A DNA stretch of 64,000 nucleotides, taken from positions 4,030,001 through 4,094,000 of the forward strand of contig NZ_CP121464.1 of the NCBI RefSeq assembly GCF_029690045.1, in the 5' to 3' direction. Source of the stretch: Janthinobacterium rivuli. GTDB lineage: Bacteria > Pseudomonadota > Gammaproteobacteria > Burkholderiales > Burkholderiaceae_D. The position numbers and the translations under genes were made by a program. Below, piece by piece: positions 26,055 to 34,852 of the stretch (the stretch's first letter is position 1; each line of letters opens with the position of its first letter). The notes under the pieces are model-generated. The model made no database searches, had not been told where the DNA came from, and saw only the letters and a program-made list of their open reading frames with translations.

Positions 26055-28832
26055 TCAGGCCAGCTGCGCCAGCAAAGCCGCCGCCGCCATCACATCCGTC
26101 GTGTCGCGTCCCTGACGGTAGGCCGCATGCACAGGAGCCAGCACGGCATGCGCGGCGACGGGGCGGCCTTGCGCCTGCAGCACGGCCGCCAGGCTGGTGG
26201 CGCAGCGCAGCTCCCAGCCCGGCGCCTGCTGGCCCCTGGCCAGCTGCAGCGCCTCTTCCAGCTGTACCCGCACCGCTTCCAGGCCGGCCGCATCGTCGTG
26301 CGCCAGCGCGCGCCAGCGGTGGTGCGCGTCGCGGCGCAGCACTTCCGGCGCGCTCCACGGCGCCAGGCCCATGCGCGCGCGCCGCAGCGCCTGGCTATCG
26401 GCGGCCGCGTCGTGCAGGGTGGCCATCAGATCGACCTGTATCGGCCAGCTGCGCACCGACGGCCAGGGGAACTGTGTCAGCGCCTCGCCCCCGTCGAGCA
26501 GGCGCTGGTAGGCGGCGCCCCAGGCGCTCCAGTACAGCAAGCCATAGCGGGCCGCGTGCTCGCACAGCAGGCAAATCCACGCATGCGCCAGTTCCCGCTG
26601 TCCGCACCACAGGGCGACGGGTATGGCATTGATGGCCAGCGCCACGCACAGCGTGACGCCATTGTGCTCGAAGCCCACCGTCACCGCCTCGCGCGCCAGC
26701 GCCAGGGCGTCGTCGGGGCGGCCCTGCATCCACAGGCAGCGCGCCAGCGTGCCGCGCAGGCACACCTGGTGATCGGCCAGCAAGGCATTGTTGAAGCCGA
26801 GCTGCGCGGCCCCCTCGGGATGCGCGAGCACCATGCGCGCCAGCGCCGCCGACTGCGCGTAGCGTCCCTGCACATACTCGCCCACGGAACGCATGCGCGC
26901 CAGCACCAGGCGCATCGCCGTGTCGCCGCGCGCCTCGCACAGGATGGCCAGCTCGGTGACGTAACTGTCGGCGCGCTGGAAGTCGGCCAGCTTCAGGCTG
27001 CAGATCCACATGCCGCAGATCGCTTCGGCACGGCGGCTGCCATCGTCCGTGCGCATGGCCAGCGCATAGCCGCGCTGGAACGAACGCAGCATGGTGCCGG
27101 TGATGCCCTGCGTATGCAGCAGCAGGTGCGCCTGCGAGGCATGCAGCTGCATCTCGCTGTCGGGGTCGTCCACGGCATGCGTTGCCATGCGCTCGAGCGC
27201 CCGCTCGACGCGCACGCGGTATTCATCCATCAGCGACAGCTGATAGAACAGGGTTTGCGCGGCCAGGGTCAGTGCCACGCCCAGCGCCACGTCGCCCTCC
27301 TCGCCGAAGGCCCAGTCGATGGCGGCGCGCAGGTCGTCGACATGGCGGCCGTAGCGCGCGCTCCATTGGGCCGGCGGCATGCTTGCCCAGTCGGCGGCGA
27401 TGCGTCCGGCCAGGCCCAGGCAATGGCGCGCATGGCGCAGCAGCACGGCGCCCGCATCCCCGCCTGCCGACAACTGCGCGCCAGCATACGCGCGCGTGGT
27501 GTCGAGCAACCGGTAATACACATGCTGGCGGCAAAACTCGATGCTGACGAGGGACTTGGCGGCCAGGTCGGCCAGCGTGTCGAACACGTCGCATCCGGCC
27601 ACGGCGCTGGCCGACTCGAGGCGGAAGCGGCTCCTGAACACGCTCAGCGCCTGCAGCACCTGGCGCTCTTGCGCGTCGAGCAGGCCATAGCTCCAGTCCA
27701 GGGTGGCGCGCAAGGTCTGGTGGCGCAAGGGCATGTTGCGCGCGCCGCGCGTGAGCAGGCGAAAGCGGTCATCGAGCTGGCGGCGCAATTCGTGCAGGCC
27801 GAAATGGCCGATGCGCCCGGCCGCCAGCTCCAGCGCCAGCGGGATGCCGTCGAGGCGCCGGCAAATGTCCACCACCACGGGCACGTCGGCGTCAGCCAGC
27901 ACGAAGGCATCGTCGACGGCCGCGCAGCGTTCGCAAAACAGCTGCACCGCGGCGAAATGCCGGAGCGCCGCCGCATCGGGCGCGGCGTCGGCCGGTGGCA
28001 ATTCCAGCGCGGGCAGGCGCTGCAGCTGTTCGCTGCTGAGGCGCAGCGGCTCGCGGCTGGTGGCCAGCAGGTGCAGCAGCGGCGCGCCCTTGAGCAAGGC
28101 GTCGGCCAGCGTGGCGGCCGCGCCGATCACGTGTTCGCAGTTATCGAGCACGAGCAGCATGTGGCGCGGGCGCAGATAGGCCAGCAGGACTGGCATGGCG
28201 TCGCCGGCCGGCACCGCCACGCCCAGCGCCGTGGCCAGCGCCAGCGGCACCAGGCGGTCCTCGTCCAGCGGCGACAGGTCGACGAAACACACGCCGTCGG
28301 CATAGCGGCGCAGCACCCGCGTGGCCAGGCCGACGGCCAGGGTGGTCTTGCCGATGCCGCCCGGACCGGCAATGCACAGCAGGCGCAATTGCAGCAGCTG
28401 GTTGGCCATCGTTTGCAGCACCTCGGCGCGGCCCAGCATGCGCGTCAGCATGACGGGCAGGTTGTGCCGCGGCTCGGCGCCCGCCGCACCGGAGGCCGGA
28501 CGGCCCGTGTGCGCCAGCGGCGCCAGGAAGCCATAGCCGCGCCCGGGGATGGTGGTGATGTAGCGCTGGCCGTCGCGGCCATCGCCGAGCGCCTTGCGCA
28601 GCGCCGCCAGATGCACGCGCAAGGTCGCGTCGTCGACCACGGCATTGGGCCAGACGATGGCCACCAGTTCATGCTTGTCGACGATGTCGCCGGCGCGCTC
28701 CAGCAGGGCCAGCAGCAAGTCCATGGCCCTGCTGCCCAGGCGCAGCGCGCGGTCGCCCTCGAACAGCAGGCGCTCCAGCGGCAAAAGGCGAAACGGGCCA
28801 AAGACATAGGCCGGGACGGGACTGTTTATCAT
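26055..28832 (-). CDS. Winged-helix/P-loop ATPase transcriptional regulator
   Basis: This 925-residue multi-domain regulator has an OmpR-type winged helix in residues 8-100 (FGPFRLLPLERLLFEGD ... LRVHLAALRKALGDGRDGQRYITTIPGRGYGFLAP). A STAND/NB-ARC-like ATPase follows, with the P-loop GPGGIGKTT at 156-164 and a Walker B-like MLLVLDNCEHVIG, then a helical, TPR-like C-terminal half. It is the CadC-winged-helix plus AfsR/MalT-ATPase architecture, but cytoplasmic. Such proteins integrate a ligand signal through the repeat domain and bind DNA with the wing; ligand and targets are unknown. It may be transcribed with the EAL and chemoreceptor genes 51 bases upstream. Confidence 0.85.
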   Translation of the reverse strand: MINSPVPAYVFGPFRLLPLERLLFEGDRALRLGSRAMDLLLALLERAGDIVDKHELVAIVWPNAVVDDATLRVHLAALRKALGDGRDGQRYITTIPGRGYGFLAPLAHTGRPASGAAGAEPRHNLPVMLTRMLGRAEVLQTMANQLLQLRLLCIAGPGGIGKTTLAVGLATRVLRRYADGVCFVDLSPLDEDRLVPLALATALGVAVPAGDAMPVLLAYLRPRHMLLVLDNCEHVIGAAATLADALLKGAPLLHLLATSREPLRLSSEQLQRLPALELPPADAAPDAAALRHFAAVQLFCERCAAVDDAFVLADADVPVVVDICRRLDGIPLALELAAGRIGHFGLHELRRQLDDRFRLLTRGARNMPLRHQTLRATLDWSYGLLDAQERQVLQALSVFRSRFRLESASAVAGCDVFDTLADLAAKSLVSIEFCRQHVYYRLLDTTRAYAGAQLSAGGDAGAVLLRHARHCLGLAGRIAADWASMPPAQWSARYGRHVDDLRAAIDWAFGEEGDVALGVALTLAAQTLFYQLSLMDEYRVRVERALERMATHAVDDPDSEMQLHASQAHLLLHTQGITGTMLRSFQRGYALAMRTDDGSRRAEAICGMWICSLKLADFQRADSYVTELAILCEARGDTAMRLVLARMRSVGEYVQGRYAQSAALARMVLAHPEGAAQLGFNNALLADHQVCLRGTLARCLWMQGRPDDALALAREAVTVGFEHNGVTLCVALAINAIPVALWCGQRELAHAWICLLCEHAARYGLLYWSAWGAAYQRLLDGGEALTQFPWPSVRSWPIQVDLMATLHDAAADSQALRRARMGLAPWSAPEVLRRDAHHRWRALAHDDAAGLEAVRVQLEEALQLARGQQAPGWELRCATSLAAVLQAQGRPVAAHAVLAPVHAAYRQGRDTTDVMAAAALLAQLA

Positions 28833-28883
28833 TCTTGCGTGGGGGAGTAGGTGTTAAAGCACGCGGCTTGCAGTGGCCATATT

Positions 28884-29783
28884 CTACTGAGCATCCGCGC
28901 CATGCCGCATGGCGCCATGTTTCGGCACTGTTACAAGGCCGGCGGACAGCAGCGCGGCCACCTCGTCCGCGGGCGCCGGGCGGTGCAAATAGAATCCCTG
29001 CACCTGCGGGCAGCCCAGCCGCCGCAGCTGCGCCAATTGCTCACCGTTTTCCACGCCTTCGGCCAGCGCCTGCAAGCCCAGGCCGCGCGCCAGCGCCAGG
29101 GTCGAGGCGACGATGACGGCGTCGCGGCCACCGCTGCCACTGCTGCCCAGGTCGTGGATGAAGGAACGGTCGATCTTGATGGTATGAATCGGCAGCAGCC
29201 TGACATGGCTCAAGCCCGAATGGCCGGTGCCGTAATCGTCGAGCGAAATGGCCAGGCCCAGCGCGCGCAGCTGGCGCAATCCCTGCGCCGCCTGCGCCAT
29301 ATCGTCGATGCAGCAGCTTTCCGTCACTTCCAGCTCCAGCAGGCAGGCGGGAATGGCGTGGCGCCGCAGGCAGCTCAACACGAAATCGGGTAACTGCGCC
29401 GGCAACTGCGGCTGGCATAGCTGGCGCGCCGAGACGTTCACCGCGACCGGCACCAAAGGCAGGCCCTGCGCGCGCCACTGCGCCAGCTGGCGGCAGGCCG
29501 CATCAATGCCCCAGTTGCCCAGCGCGGCGATGGCGCCAGTCTGCTCGGCCAGACCGATGAATTCGTTCGGATAGACCAGGCCGTGGCGCGGATGGTTCCA
29601 GCGTAGCAGCGCTTCGAGGCCGACCAGACGCAATTGCGCCGTATCGAACTTGCCCTGGTAGTGAAAGCAGAATTCGCCGCCGGCGATGGCGCTGTCCAGA
29701 CGCCGCTGCAACTCCCGGCTGCGCGCCGGCGCCCGGCACAGCCGCGCCAGCGCGACCTGCCAGAACCTTGCCAGGTGCGCCAC
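28884..29783 (-). CDS. EAL-domain cyclic di-GMP phosphodiesterase
   Basis: This 299-residue protein is almost entirely one EAL domain. Catalytic and metal-binding positions appear intact: EALLRW, the NVSARQL asparagine, LEVTES, ISLDDYGTGHSGL, IKIDRSFI, LAEGVEN and QGFY. Active hydrolysis of c-di-GMP to pGpG is therefore expected. It starts with GTG at 29783, whose first base is the last base of the chemoreceptor's TAG stop, so translation is coupled. There is no sensor domain of its own; the first 30 residues are basic and helical. The pairing suggests that chemoreceptor signalling or location and c-di-GMP turnover are linked. Confidence 0.92.
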   Translation of the reverse strand: MAHLARFWQVALARLCRAPARSRELQRRLDSAIAGGEFCFHYQGKFDTAQLRLVGLEALLRWNHPRHGLVYPNEFIGLAEQTGAIAALGNWGIDAACRQLAQWRAQGLPLVPVAVNVSARQLCQPQLPAQLPDFVLSCLRRHAIPACLLELEVTESCCIDDMAQAAQGLRQLRALGLAISLDDYGTGHSGLSHVRLLPIHTIKIDRSFIHDLGSSGSGGRDAVIVASTLALARGLGLQALAEGVENGEQLAQLRRLGCPQVQGFYLHRPAPADEVAALLSAGLVTVPKHGAMRHGADAQ

Positions 29784-31378
29784 TAGGCCGGCAGGCGCGG
29801 CACGGCAGACGCAGGGCGGCCCGCCAGAACCGCCGGCCCCTGGCGCAGGCGAAACACGCTGACCACCTGCAGCAGCTTCGCCGCCTCGCCCTCCAGCGAT
29901 TGCGACGCGGCCGCCGCCTCTTCCACCAGGGCGGCGTTCTGCTGCGTCACTTCATCCATCTGCAGCACCGCCTGGCTGACCTGGCCGATGCCCGTGCTTT
30001 GCTCGGCGCTGGCCGCCGTGATGTCGGCCACCATCTGGCTCACGCGCCCCACGGCCGCCACCACGTCCTGCATCGTGGCGCCGGCCTGCGCCACAAGGGC
30101 CGCGCCGGCGTCCACCTGCTGCGTGGAATTGGCGATCAGGGCGCGGATATCGCGCGCCGCCGCCGCGCTGCGCTGCGCCAGGTTGCGCACTTCCGTCGCC
30201 ACGACGGCAAAGCCGCGCCCCTGCTCGCCGGCGCGCGCCGCCTCGACGGCCGCGTTCAGGGCCAGGATATTCGTCTGGAAGGCCAGCATGTCGATCACGC
30301 CGATGATGTCGGCGATCTGCGCCGAGGACGCGCTGATGGCGTCCATGGTGTGAATGACCTGTCCCACGGCTTGCCCGCCGGCGCCGGCGATGTTCGCCGC
30401 CTCGACGGCCAGCACGCTGGCATGGCGGGCATTGTCCGCGTTCTGCTGCACCGTGGAGCTCAGTTCCTCCATCGCCGACGCCGTCTGTTCCAGCGAGCTG
30501 GCCTGCTCCTCGGTGCGCGACGACAGGTCGATATTGCCGGCCGCGATCTGCGACGACGCCGTGGCGATGGTGTCGGTGCCGCCGCGCACCTGCTGCACGA
30601 TGTCGAGCAGGTTGCCGTTCATGATGCACAGCGCGTCGAGCAGCTTGCCCGTTTCATCGCCGGCGTGGCGGCCGAAGGTCGACGTCAGGTCGCCGGCGGC
30701 CACGGTCTGCGCCACCGTCAGGGCATGGCGCAGCGGATCGACGATGCTGCGCGTGACCAGCCAGGCGGTGACGAGCGAAAAGAGCACGGCCAGCGCGCTC
30801 AGCGCCAGCATCATGTTGCGCGCCGTGACGTATTCGTGGCGCACCTGGGCGCCCGCCTGCTCCATCAGCTCATGCTGGTGCGCGATGAGGCTTTCCAGCG
30901 CCGCCATGTAGCGCAGCTGCTCGCCGCGCACGGTGCCGAGCAGCAAAGTCGTCGCTTCGTCGCGCGCGCCCTCTTCCAGCAGGGTCAGCACCTTGTCGCG
31001 CCCGGCGTTGAACGCGGCGCGCGCCTGCGTCACGGCCGCCATCTGCTGGCGGCCCTGCGGCGACAGCACCACCTTGTCCAGCTGCGCCAGGCCCTTTTCC
31101 GTTTCGCCGCCCGCCCTGGCGATGGTGGCGCGTTCCTGCGCCAGCTGCTGCGGCTCCGTCATCAGGAGCAGGTTGCGCGAGGAGCGCGCGATGATGTTGA
31201 CATTCTTGATGATGTCGTTGGCCAGCACGGTTTTCGGATATTTGTCGTCGATCACGTCGCGCATGCGCAGTTCCAGGCTGGACAGGCGCAGCATGCCCAG
31301 CATGGCGGTCGCCAGCAGCAGCAAGGTCAACAACGCAAAGGAGCAGCGCAGGCGCGTGCCGATTTTCATATTTGCCAT
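29783..31378 (-). CDS. Methyl-accepting chemotaxis protein, four-helix-bundle sensor
   Basis: This chemoreceptor of about 531 residues (a start at 31390 is also possible) has an N-terminal membrane segment ([17 protein letters not shown]), a periplasmic helical sensor of the 4HB_MCP type, a second membrane segment ([20 protein letters not shown]), a HAMP domain and a signalling domain. The hairpin tip is [46 protein letters not shown]. Methylation-helix sequences ([24 protein letters not shown]) are present. It lacks a C-terminal CheR pentapeptide, ending AVPRLPA. The stop overlaps the start of the EAL gene. Confidence 0.93.
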   Translation of the reverse strand: MANMKIGTRLRCSFALLTLLLLATAMLGMLRLSSLELRMRDVIDDKYPKTVLANDIIKNVNIIARSSRNLLLMTEPQQLAQERATIARAGGETEKGLAQLDKVVLSPQGRQQMAAVTQARAAFNAGRDKVLTLLEEGARDEATTLLLGTVRGEQLRYMAALESLIAHQHELMEQAGAQVRHEYVTARNMMLALSALAVLFSLVTAWLVTRSIVDPLRHALTVAQTVAAGDLTSTFGRHAGDETGKLLDALCIMNGNLLDIVQQVRGGTDTIATASSQIAAGNIDLSSRTEEQASSLEQTASAMEELSSTVQQNADNARHASVLAVEAANIAGAGGQAVGQVIHTMDAISASSAQIADIIGVIDMLAFQTNILALNAAVEAARAGEQGRGFAVVATEVRNLAQRSAAAARDIRALIANSTQQVDAGAALVAQAGATMQDVVAAVGRVSQMVADITAASAEQSTGIGQVSQAVLQMDEVTQQNAALVEEAAAASQSLEGEAAKLLQVVSVFRLRQGPAVLAGRPASAVPRLPA

Positions 31379-31710
31379 CTTTATTCGCATCCTTCAGTGT
31401 GGTGCATCGGTCATCGCGCCGGGCTCGCATGCAAGGCTGACGGCAATGGCTGCCGCCTGCCAGGTATGGCTGGACGCAGCAGGCGGAGGGGTCAGCCGGG
31501 ATGTGGCCGAGGCGGGAACAAGGGTGGTACGGCAGGCAGTGTGAGTTATCTCACAAGCAATGTCGCGTTAAGTTTTGCAAAGATTTGCTTAGATGGCAAA
31601 ACAGCTATTTTTATAACGCTGTTTTTTTAGTAAGTAGTAACCGCAGTGCACAGGCAAAAACGGCCGCGCAAGGCGGCCGTCCGTTAGCGCATGCTGGCGC
31701 CGTCAATCGA
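31379..31710. other. Intergenic region between two chemoreceptor genes
   Basis: This 332-base region contains the terminator of the upstream chemoreceptor gene (31656-31680) and presumably the promoter of the downstream chemoreceptor-EAL operon. An AT-rich stretch at 31550-31640 includes a weak dyad (31599-31605 with 31618-31624). No sigma-28 site of convincing quality and no small gene was found. Confidence 0.45.
31656..31680 (-). terminator. Intrinsic terminator of the second chemoreceptor gene
   Basis: An eight-pair stem (ACGGCCGC/GCGGCCGT, five-base loop) is followed by TTTTT on the minus strand, 30 bases after the chemoreceptor stop. Confidence 0.85.
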
Positions 31711-33480
31711 TCAGAACACTTCCCACTCGTCGTCGCGCGGCGCGCTCTGGCGCTGGGACGGCACGGCGTGCAAGGCCGGGCGGCCTGCGGCGGGGCGCGA
31801 AGCATGTCCCGGTACCGGACGCTTCAGCGCGGCGCTGGCCACCGCGGCGCGCGGCGCGGCCGGCTTGGCGTTCGCGCGCGCGGCAGGCGCCTGGGCGCCA
31901 TCGAGCTTGAAGACGCTGACCACGTCGGCCAGCTGGCCCGATTGCTCCTGCAGCGATTCGGCAGCGGCGGCCGCCTCTTCCACCAGGGCCGCGTTTTGCT
32001 GGGTCACCTGGTCCATCTGGCCGATGGCCTGGTTGATCTGGTCGATGCCCGAGCTTTGCTCCTGCGTGGCCAGGCTGATTTCCGCCATGATGTCCGTCAC
32101 GCGCTGCACGCTGGAGACGATTTCGGCCATCGTGCTGCCCGCCTCGGCCACCAGCTTGCTGCCCGCGTCGACGGCCACGACGGAGTCGCCGATCAGGGTC
32201 TTGATTTCCTTCGCCGCCGCCGCCGAACGTTGCGCCAGATTGCGCACTTCCGTCGCCACGACGGCGAAACCGCGTCCCTGCTCGCCCGCGCGCGCCGCTT
32301 CCACGGCCGCATTCAAGGCCAGGATATTCGTCTGGAAGGCGATGCCGTCGATGACGGAAATGATGTCGACGATCTTGCGCGACGAGTCGTTGATGGCGTC
32401 CATGGTCTCGACCACCTTGCCCACCACGGCGCCGCCCTTGACGGCCACGCCCGAGGCGCTCAGCGCCAGCTGGTTCGCCTGCTGGGCATTGTCGGCATTC
32501 TGCCGCACGGTCGACGTCAGTTCTTCCATCGACGACGCCGTCTCTTCCAGCGAACTGGCTTGCTCTTCCGTGCGCGAGGACAGGTCCAGGTTGCCGCTGG
32601 CGATTTCCGACGAGGCCGTGGCGATGGTTTCCGTGCCGCTGCGCACCTGGCCGACGATGCTGACCAGGCTGGAATTCATGTCTTTCAGCGCCTGCAGCAG
32701 CTGCCCCGTTTCTTCCGTCGTGTGCACTTCGATCTGGCTCGTCAGGTCGCCCGAGGCCACCGTTTGCGCCACTTTCACGGCCGAATTGATCGGCTGCGTG
32801 ATGGCGCGCGTGATGTAGGCGGCGCAACCGATGCCCAGTGCGGAAGCCAGCAAGCCGAGGATGACCATCAGGCTTTCCGAGCGGATCACGGCCGCGCTGC
32901 CGTCCTTGACGCTGGCATCGGCCACGCCGTTATTGAGCTTGATGATCTCGTTGAGCGTGCCTTCGGCCTTGCCGAACAGCGCGCGCGAGTCCTGGTACTG
33001 TTTGTAGAAAGTCACGAACAACTCTTTCTGCCGTGGCTCGTCGCGGTTGTCGGCCAGCTGGCGCAAGATGGCGCGCACCTTGTCGTCATCCCCCTTCCAG
33101 GCCGCCCACTCGCCCTGGAAGCGCTGCCACAGCACGGCTTCCTCTGGCGTTTGCGGCAGCGGCTCGTACAGCTTGCGGCCTGCCTCGATATTGTTCCAGG
33201 CCTTGGTGCGCAGCTGCAGCGCTTCCGCGAACTTGTCCTGTGCCTGGTAATTGTTTTCATAGATGGCGGCCGTCAGGGTGGCGGCGGCGACGGCCGTCTG
33301 CCCTTCGCTGATCATCATCAAGCCCTGGATCGACGGCAGGCGCACCACGCCGATTTCATTGACGGCGCGGCCCACGGTGGCGATGCCCGTGTAGCCGCTG
33401 ATGCCCACCACCAGCAAGGCCGCCATCATCACGGCAACGAGCGTCGCCAACTTCCATTTGATCAGTAAATTCTTAAACAT
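31711..33480 (-). CDS. Methyl-accepting chemotaxis protein with CheR-docking tail
   Basis: This 589-residue chemoreceptor starts at ATG 33480 (MFKNLLIKWKLATLV) after AAGGAT at good spacing; the open frame upstream lacks such a site. It has a membrane segment at 12-32, a periplasmic sensor of about 170 residues, a second membrane segment (SLMVILGLLASALGIGCAAYI), HAMP and a signalling domain with tip [40 protein letters not shown] 60-residue Ala/Pro/Arg-rich flexible linker ends in DEWEVF, matching the xWxxF pentapeptide that tethers CheR and CheB in enteric receptors. It is transcribed alone. Ligand unknown. Confidence 0.94.
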   Translation of the reverse strand: MFKNLLIKWKLATLVAVMMAALLVVGISGYTGIATVGRAVNEIGVVRLPSIQGLMMISEGQTAVAAATLTAAIYENNYQAQDKFAEALQLRTKAWNNIEAGRKLYEPLPQTPEEAVLWQRFQGEWAAWKGDDDKVRAILRQLADNRDEPRQKELFVTFYKQYQDSRALFGKAEGTLNEIIKLNNGVADASVKDGSAAVIRSESLMVILGLLASALGIGCAAYITRAITQPINSAVKVAQTVASGDLTSQIEVHTTEETGQLLQALKDMNSSLVSIVGQVRSGTETIATASSEIASGNLDLSSRTEEQASSLEETASSMEELTSTVRQNADNAQQANQLALSASGVAVKGGAVVGKVVETMDAINDSSRKIVDIISVIDGIAFQTNILALNAAVEAARAGEQGRGFAVVATEVRNLAQRSAAAAKEIKTLIGDSVVAVDAGSKLVAEAGSTMAEIVSSVQRVTDIMAEISLATQEQSSGIDQINQAIGQMDQVTQQNAALVEEAAAAAESLQEQSGQLADVVSVFKLDGAQAPAARANAKPAAPRAAVASAALKRPVPGHASRPAAGRPALHAVPSQRQSAPRDDEWEVF

Positions 33481-33820
33481 GGCGAGATCCTTTATAAAGT
33501 CACGAAGACTGCTGGCGAAGGCGGGGCTGGCATGTTCGAGTAAAACAGCTGACACTTGTATAAAGGTGGCGGGGATGGGGCGTACGCTTCGTTACAATTG
33601 GCGAGATTTTATAATAGGAAGCATAGTGGAAAACGGGGGCGCTGGCTGTCAAATACTTGATACAAAACAAGATTTATTTCTTTACTGTGGCGTGTATTGC
33701 ACAGCGGTCAAAAAAATTGACAGAGTGCCCCGCTTTGGTGCAAAAAATCGCGCTGCGCCACTATTGGCTACGCAGTTGATAGTCGTATAAGATGAGCAAC
33801 AAGCAAACAACAGGCAGACC
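33481..33820. other. Divergent control region, chemoreceptor / 5'-nucleotidase
   Basis: This 340-base gene-free and rather AT-rich region holds TTGACA on the plus strand at 33718-33723 and a TAAGAT at 33788-33793 that could serve the nucleotidase gene, plus several T/A runs on the minus strand before the chemoreceptor. Nothing resembling a structured RNA or a repeated element was seen. Confidence 0.45.
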
Positions 33821-34765
33821 ATGGCTTATCCTATCGAACACAAACTGGTGATCGGGGTCGCTTCCAGCGCCCTGTTCGACCTGGCCGAATCGCACCAGGT
33901 CTACCTCGACAACGGTCCCGAGGAATACCGCAAATACCAGGAAACGCACATCGACACGGTCTTGCCGCGCGGCGTGGCCTTTCCCTTCATCCGCCGCTTC
34001 CTGAACATCAACAAGCATTATCCGCGCCAGTCGCCCGTGGAAGTGGTGCTGTTTTCGCGCAATTCGCCGGAAACGGGCTTGCGCGTGATGCACAGCATCG
34101 CCCACTACGGCCTGGACATTTCGCGCGCCGCCTTCATGACGGGCAAGTCGCCCTACCCCTACCTGCCGGCCTTCAACGCCTCGCTCTTCCTCAGCGCGAA
34201 TGAAGACGACGTGCGCAGCGCCCTGGCCTGCGACTATCCGGCCGGCCTGGTGCTGCCGTCGCGCACGGAAGACGACGAGAATGACGAAGAACTGCGCGTG
34301 GCCTTCGATTTCGACGGCGTGATCGCCGACGACGAAGCGGAAACTGTCTTCAAGCGCAACAACGACGTCGATGAATTCCACGCCCATGAAACCCTGAACG
34401 TGGGCACGCCGCACCGCCCGGGACCGCTGGCCGGCCTATTCCAGAAGCTGGCCACCATGCAGCGCCTGGAGGAAAGGGCCCAGCGGCGCGACCCCGGCTA
34501 TAAGAAGATCCTGCGCATCGCCATCATCACGGCGCGCAACGCGCCTTCGCACGAGCGGGTCGTGACGACCCTGAAAAGCTGGGGCGTGGCGGCCGACGAA
34601 ACGTTTTTCCTGGGCGGCATGGACAAATCGCGCGTGCTGGCCGTGTTCAAGCCGCATATCTTCTTCGACGACCAGCTGAGCCACCTCAAATCGGCAGGCG
34701 GGACCATCCCCATGGTGCATGTTCCTTTCGGTATCGCGAATATGCGCGCGGGTGATGGTCTATAA
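33821..34765 (+). CDS. 5'-nucleotidase (cytosolic type I-like, HAD superfamily)
   Basis: This 314-residue protein of the bacterial 5'-nucleotidase family relates to eukaryotic NT5C1. The N-terminal half is IGVASSALFDLAESHQVY ... VEVVLFSRNSPETGLRVMHSI. The HAD nucleophile motif is AFDFDGVIADDEAE at about residues 162-175, with the C-terminal acidic motif HIFFDDQLSHL. It should dephosphorylate nucleoside monophosphates in the cytoplasm. It precedes mfd by 87 bases; a TATAAT spanning its stop codon could be the mfd promoter. Confidence 0.88.
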   Translation: MAYPIEHKLVIGVASSALFDLAESHQVYLDNGPEEYRKYQETHIDTVLPRGVAFPFIRRFLNINKHYPRQSPVEVVLFSRNSPETGLRVMHSIAHYGLDISRAAFMTGKSPYPYLPAFNASLFLSANEDDVRSALACDYPAGLVLPSRTEDDENDEELRVAFDFDGVIADDEAETVFKRNNDVDEFHAHETLNVGTPHRPGPLAGLFQKLATMQRLEERAQRRDPGYKKILRIAIITARNAPSHERVVTTLKSWGVAADETFFLGGMDKSRVLAVFKPHIFFDDQLSHLKSAGGTIPMVHVPFGIANMRAGDGL

Positions 34766-34852
34766 TCTCGCCTGTCAGCGCCGTCACTGGCGGCGCTGCG
34801 CGCACCACAGCTGTCCCATTCAACTGCCTCTGCCACTAGTGTCATCGCCTGC

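Noticed and set aside
31599..31624. Dyad AAACAGC/GCTGTTT with T run on the plus strand
   Set aside because: No plus-strand gene ends nearby and the loop is long (12 bases) in an AT-rich stretch, so chance pairing is likely.
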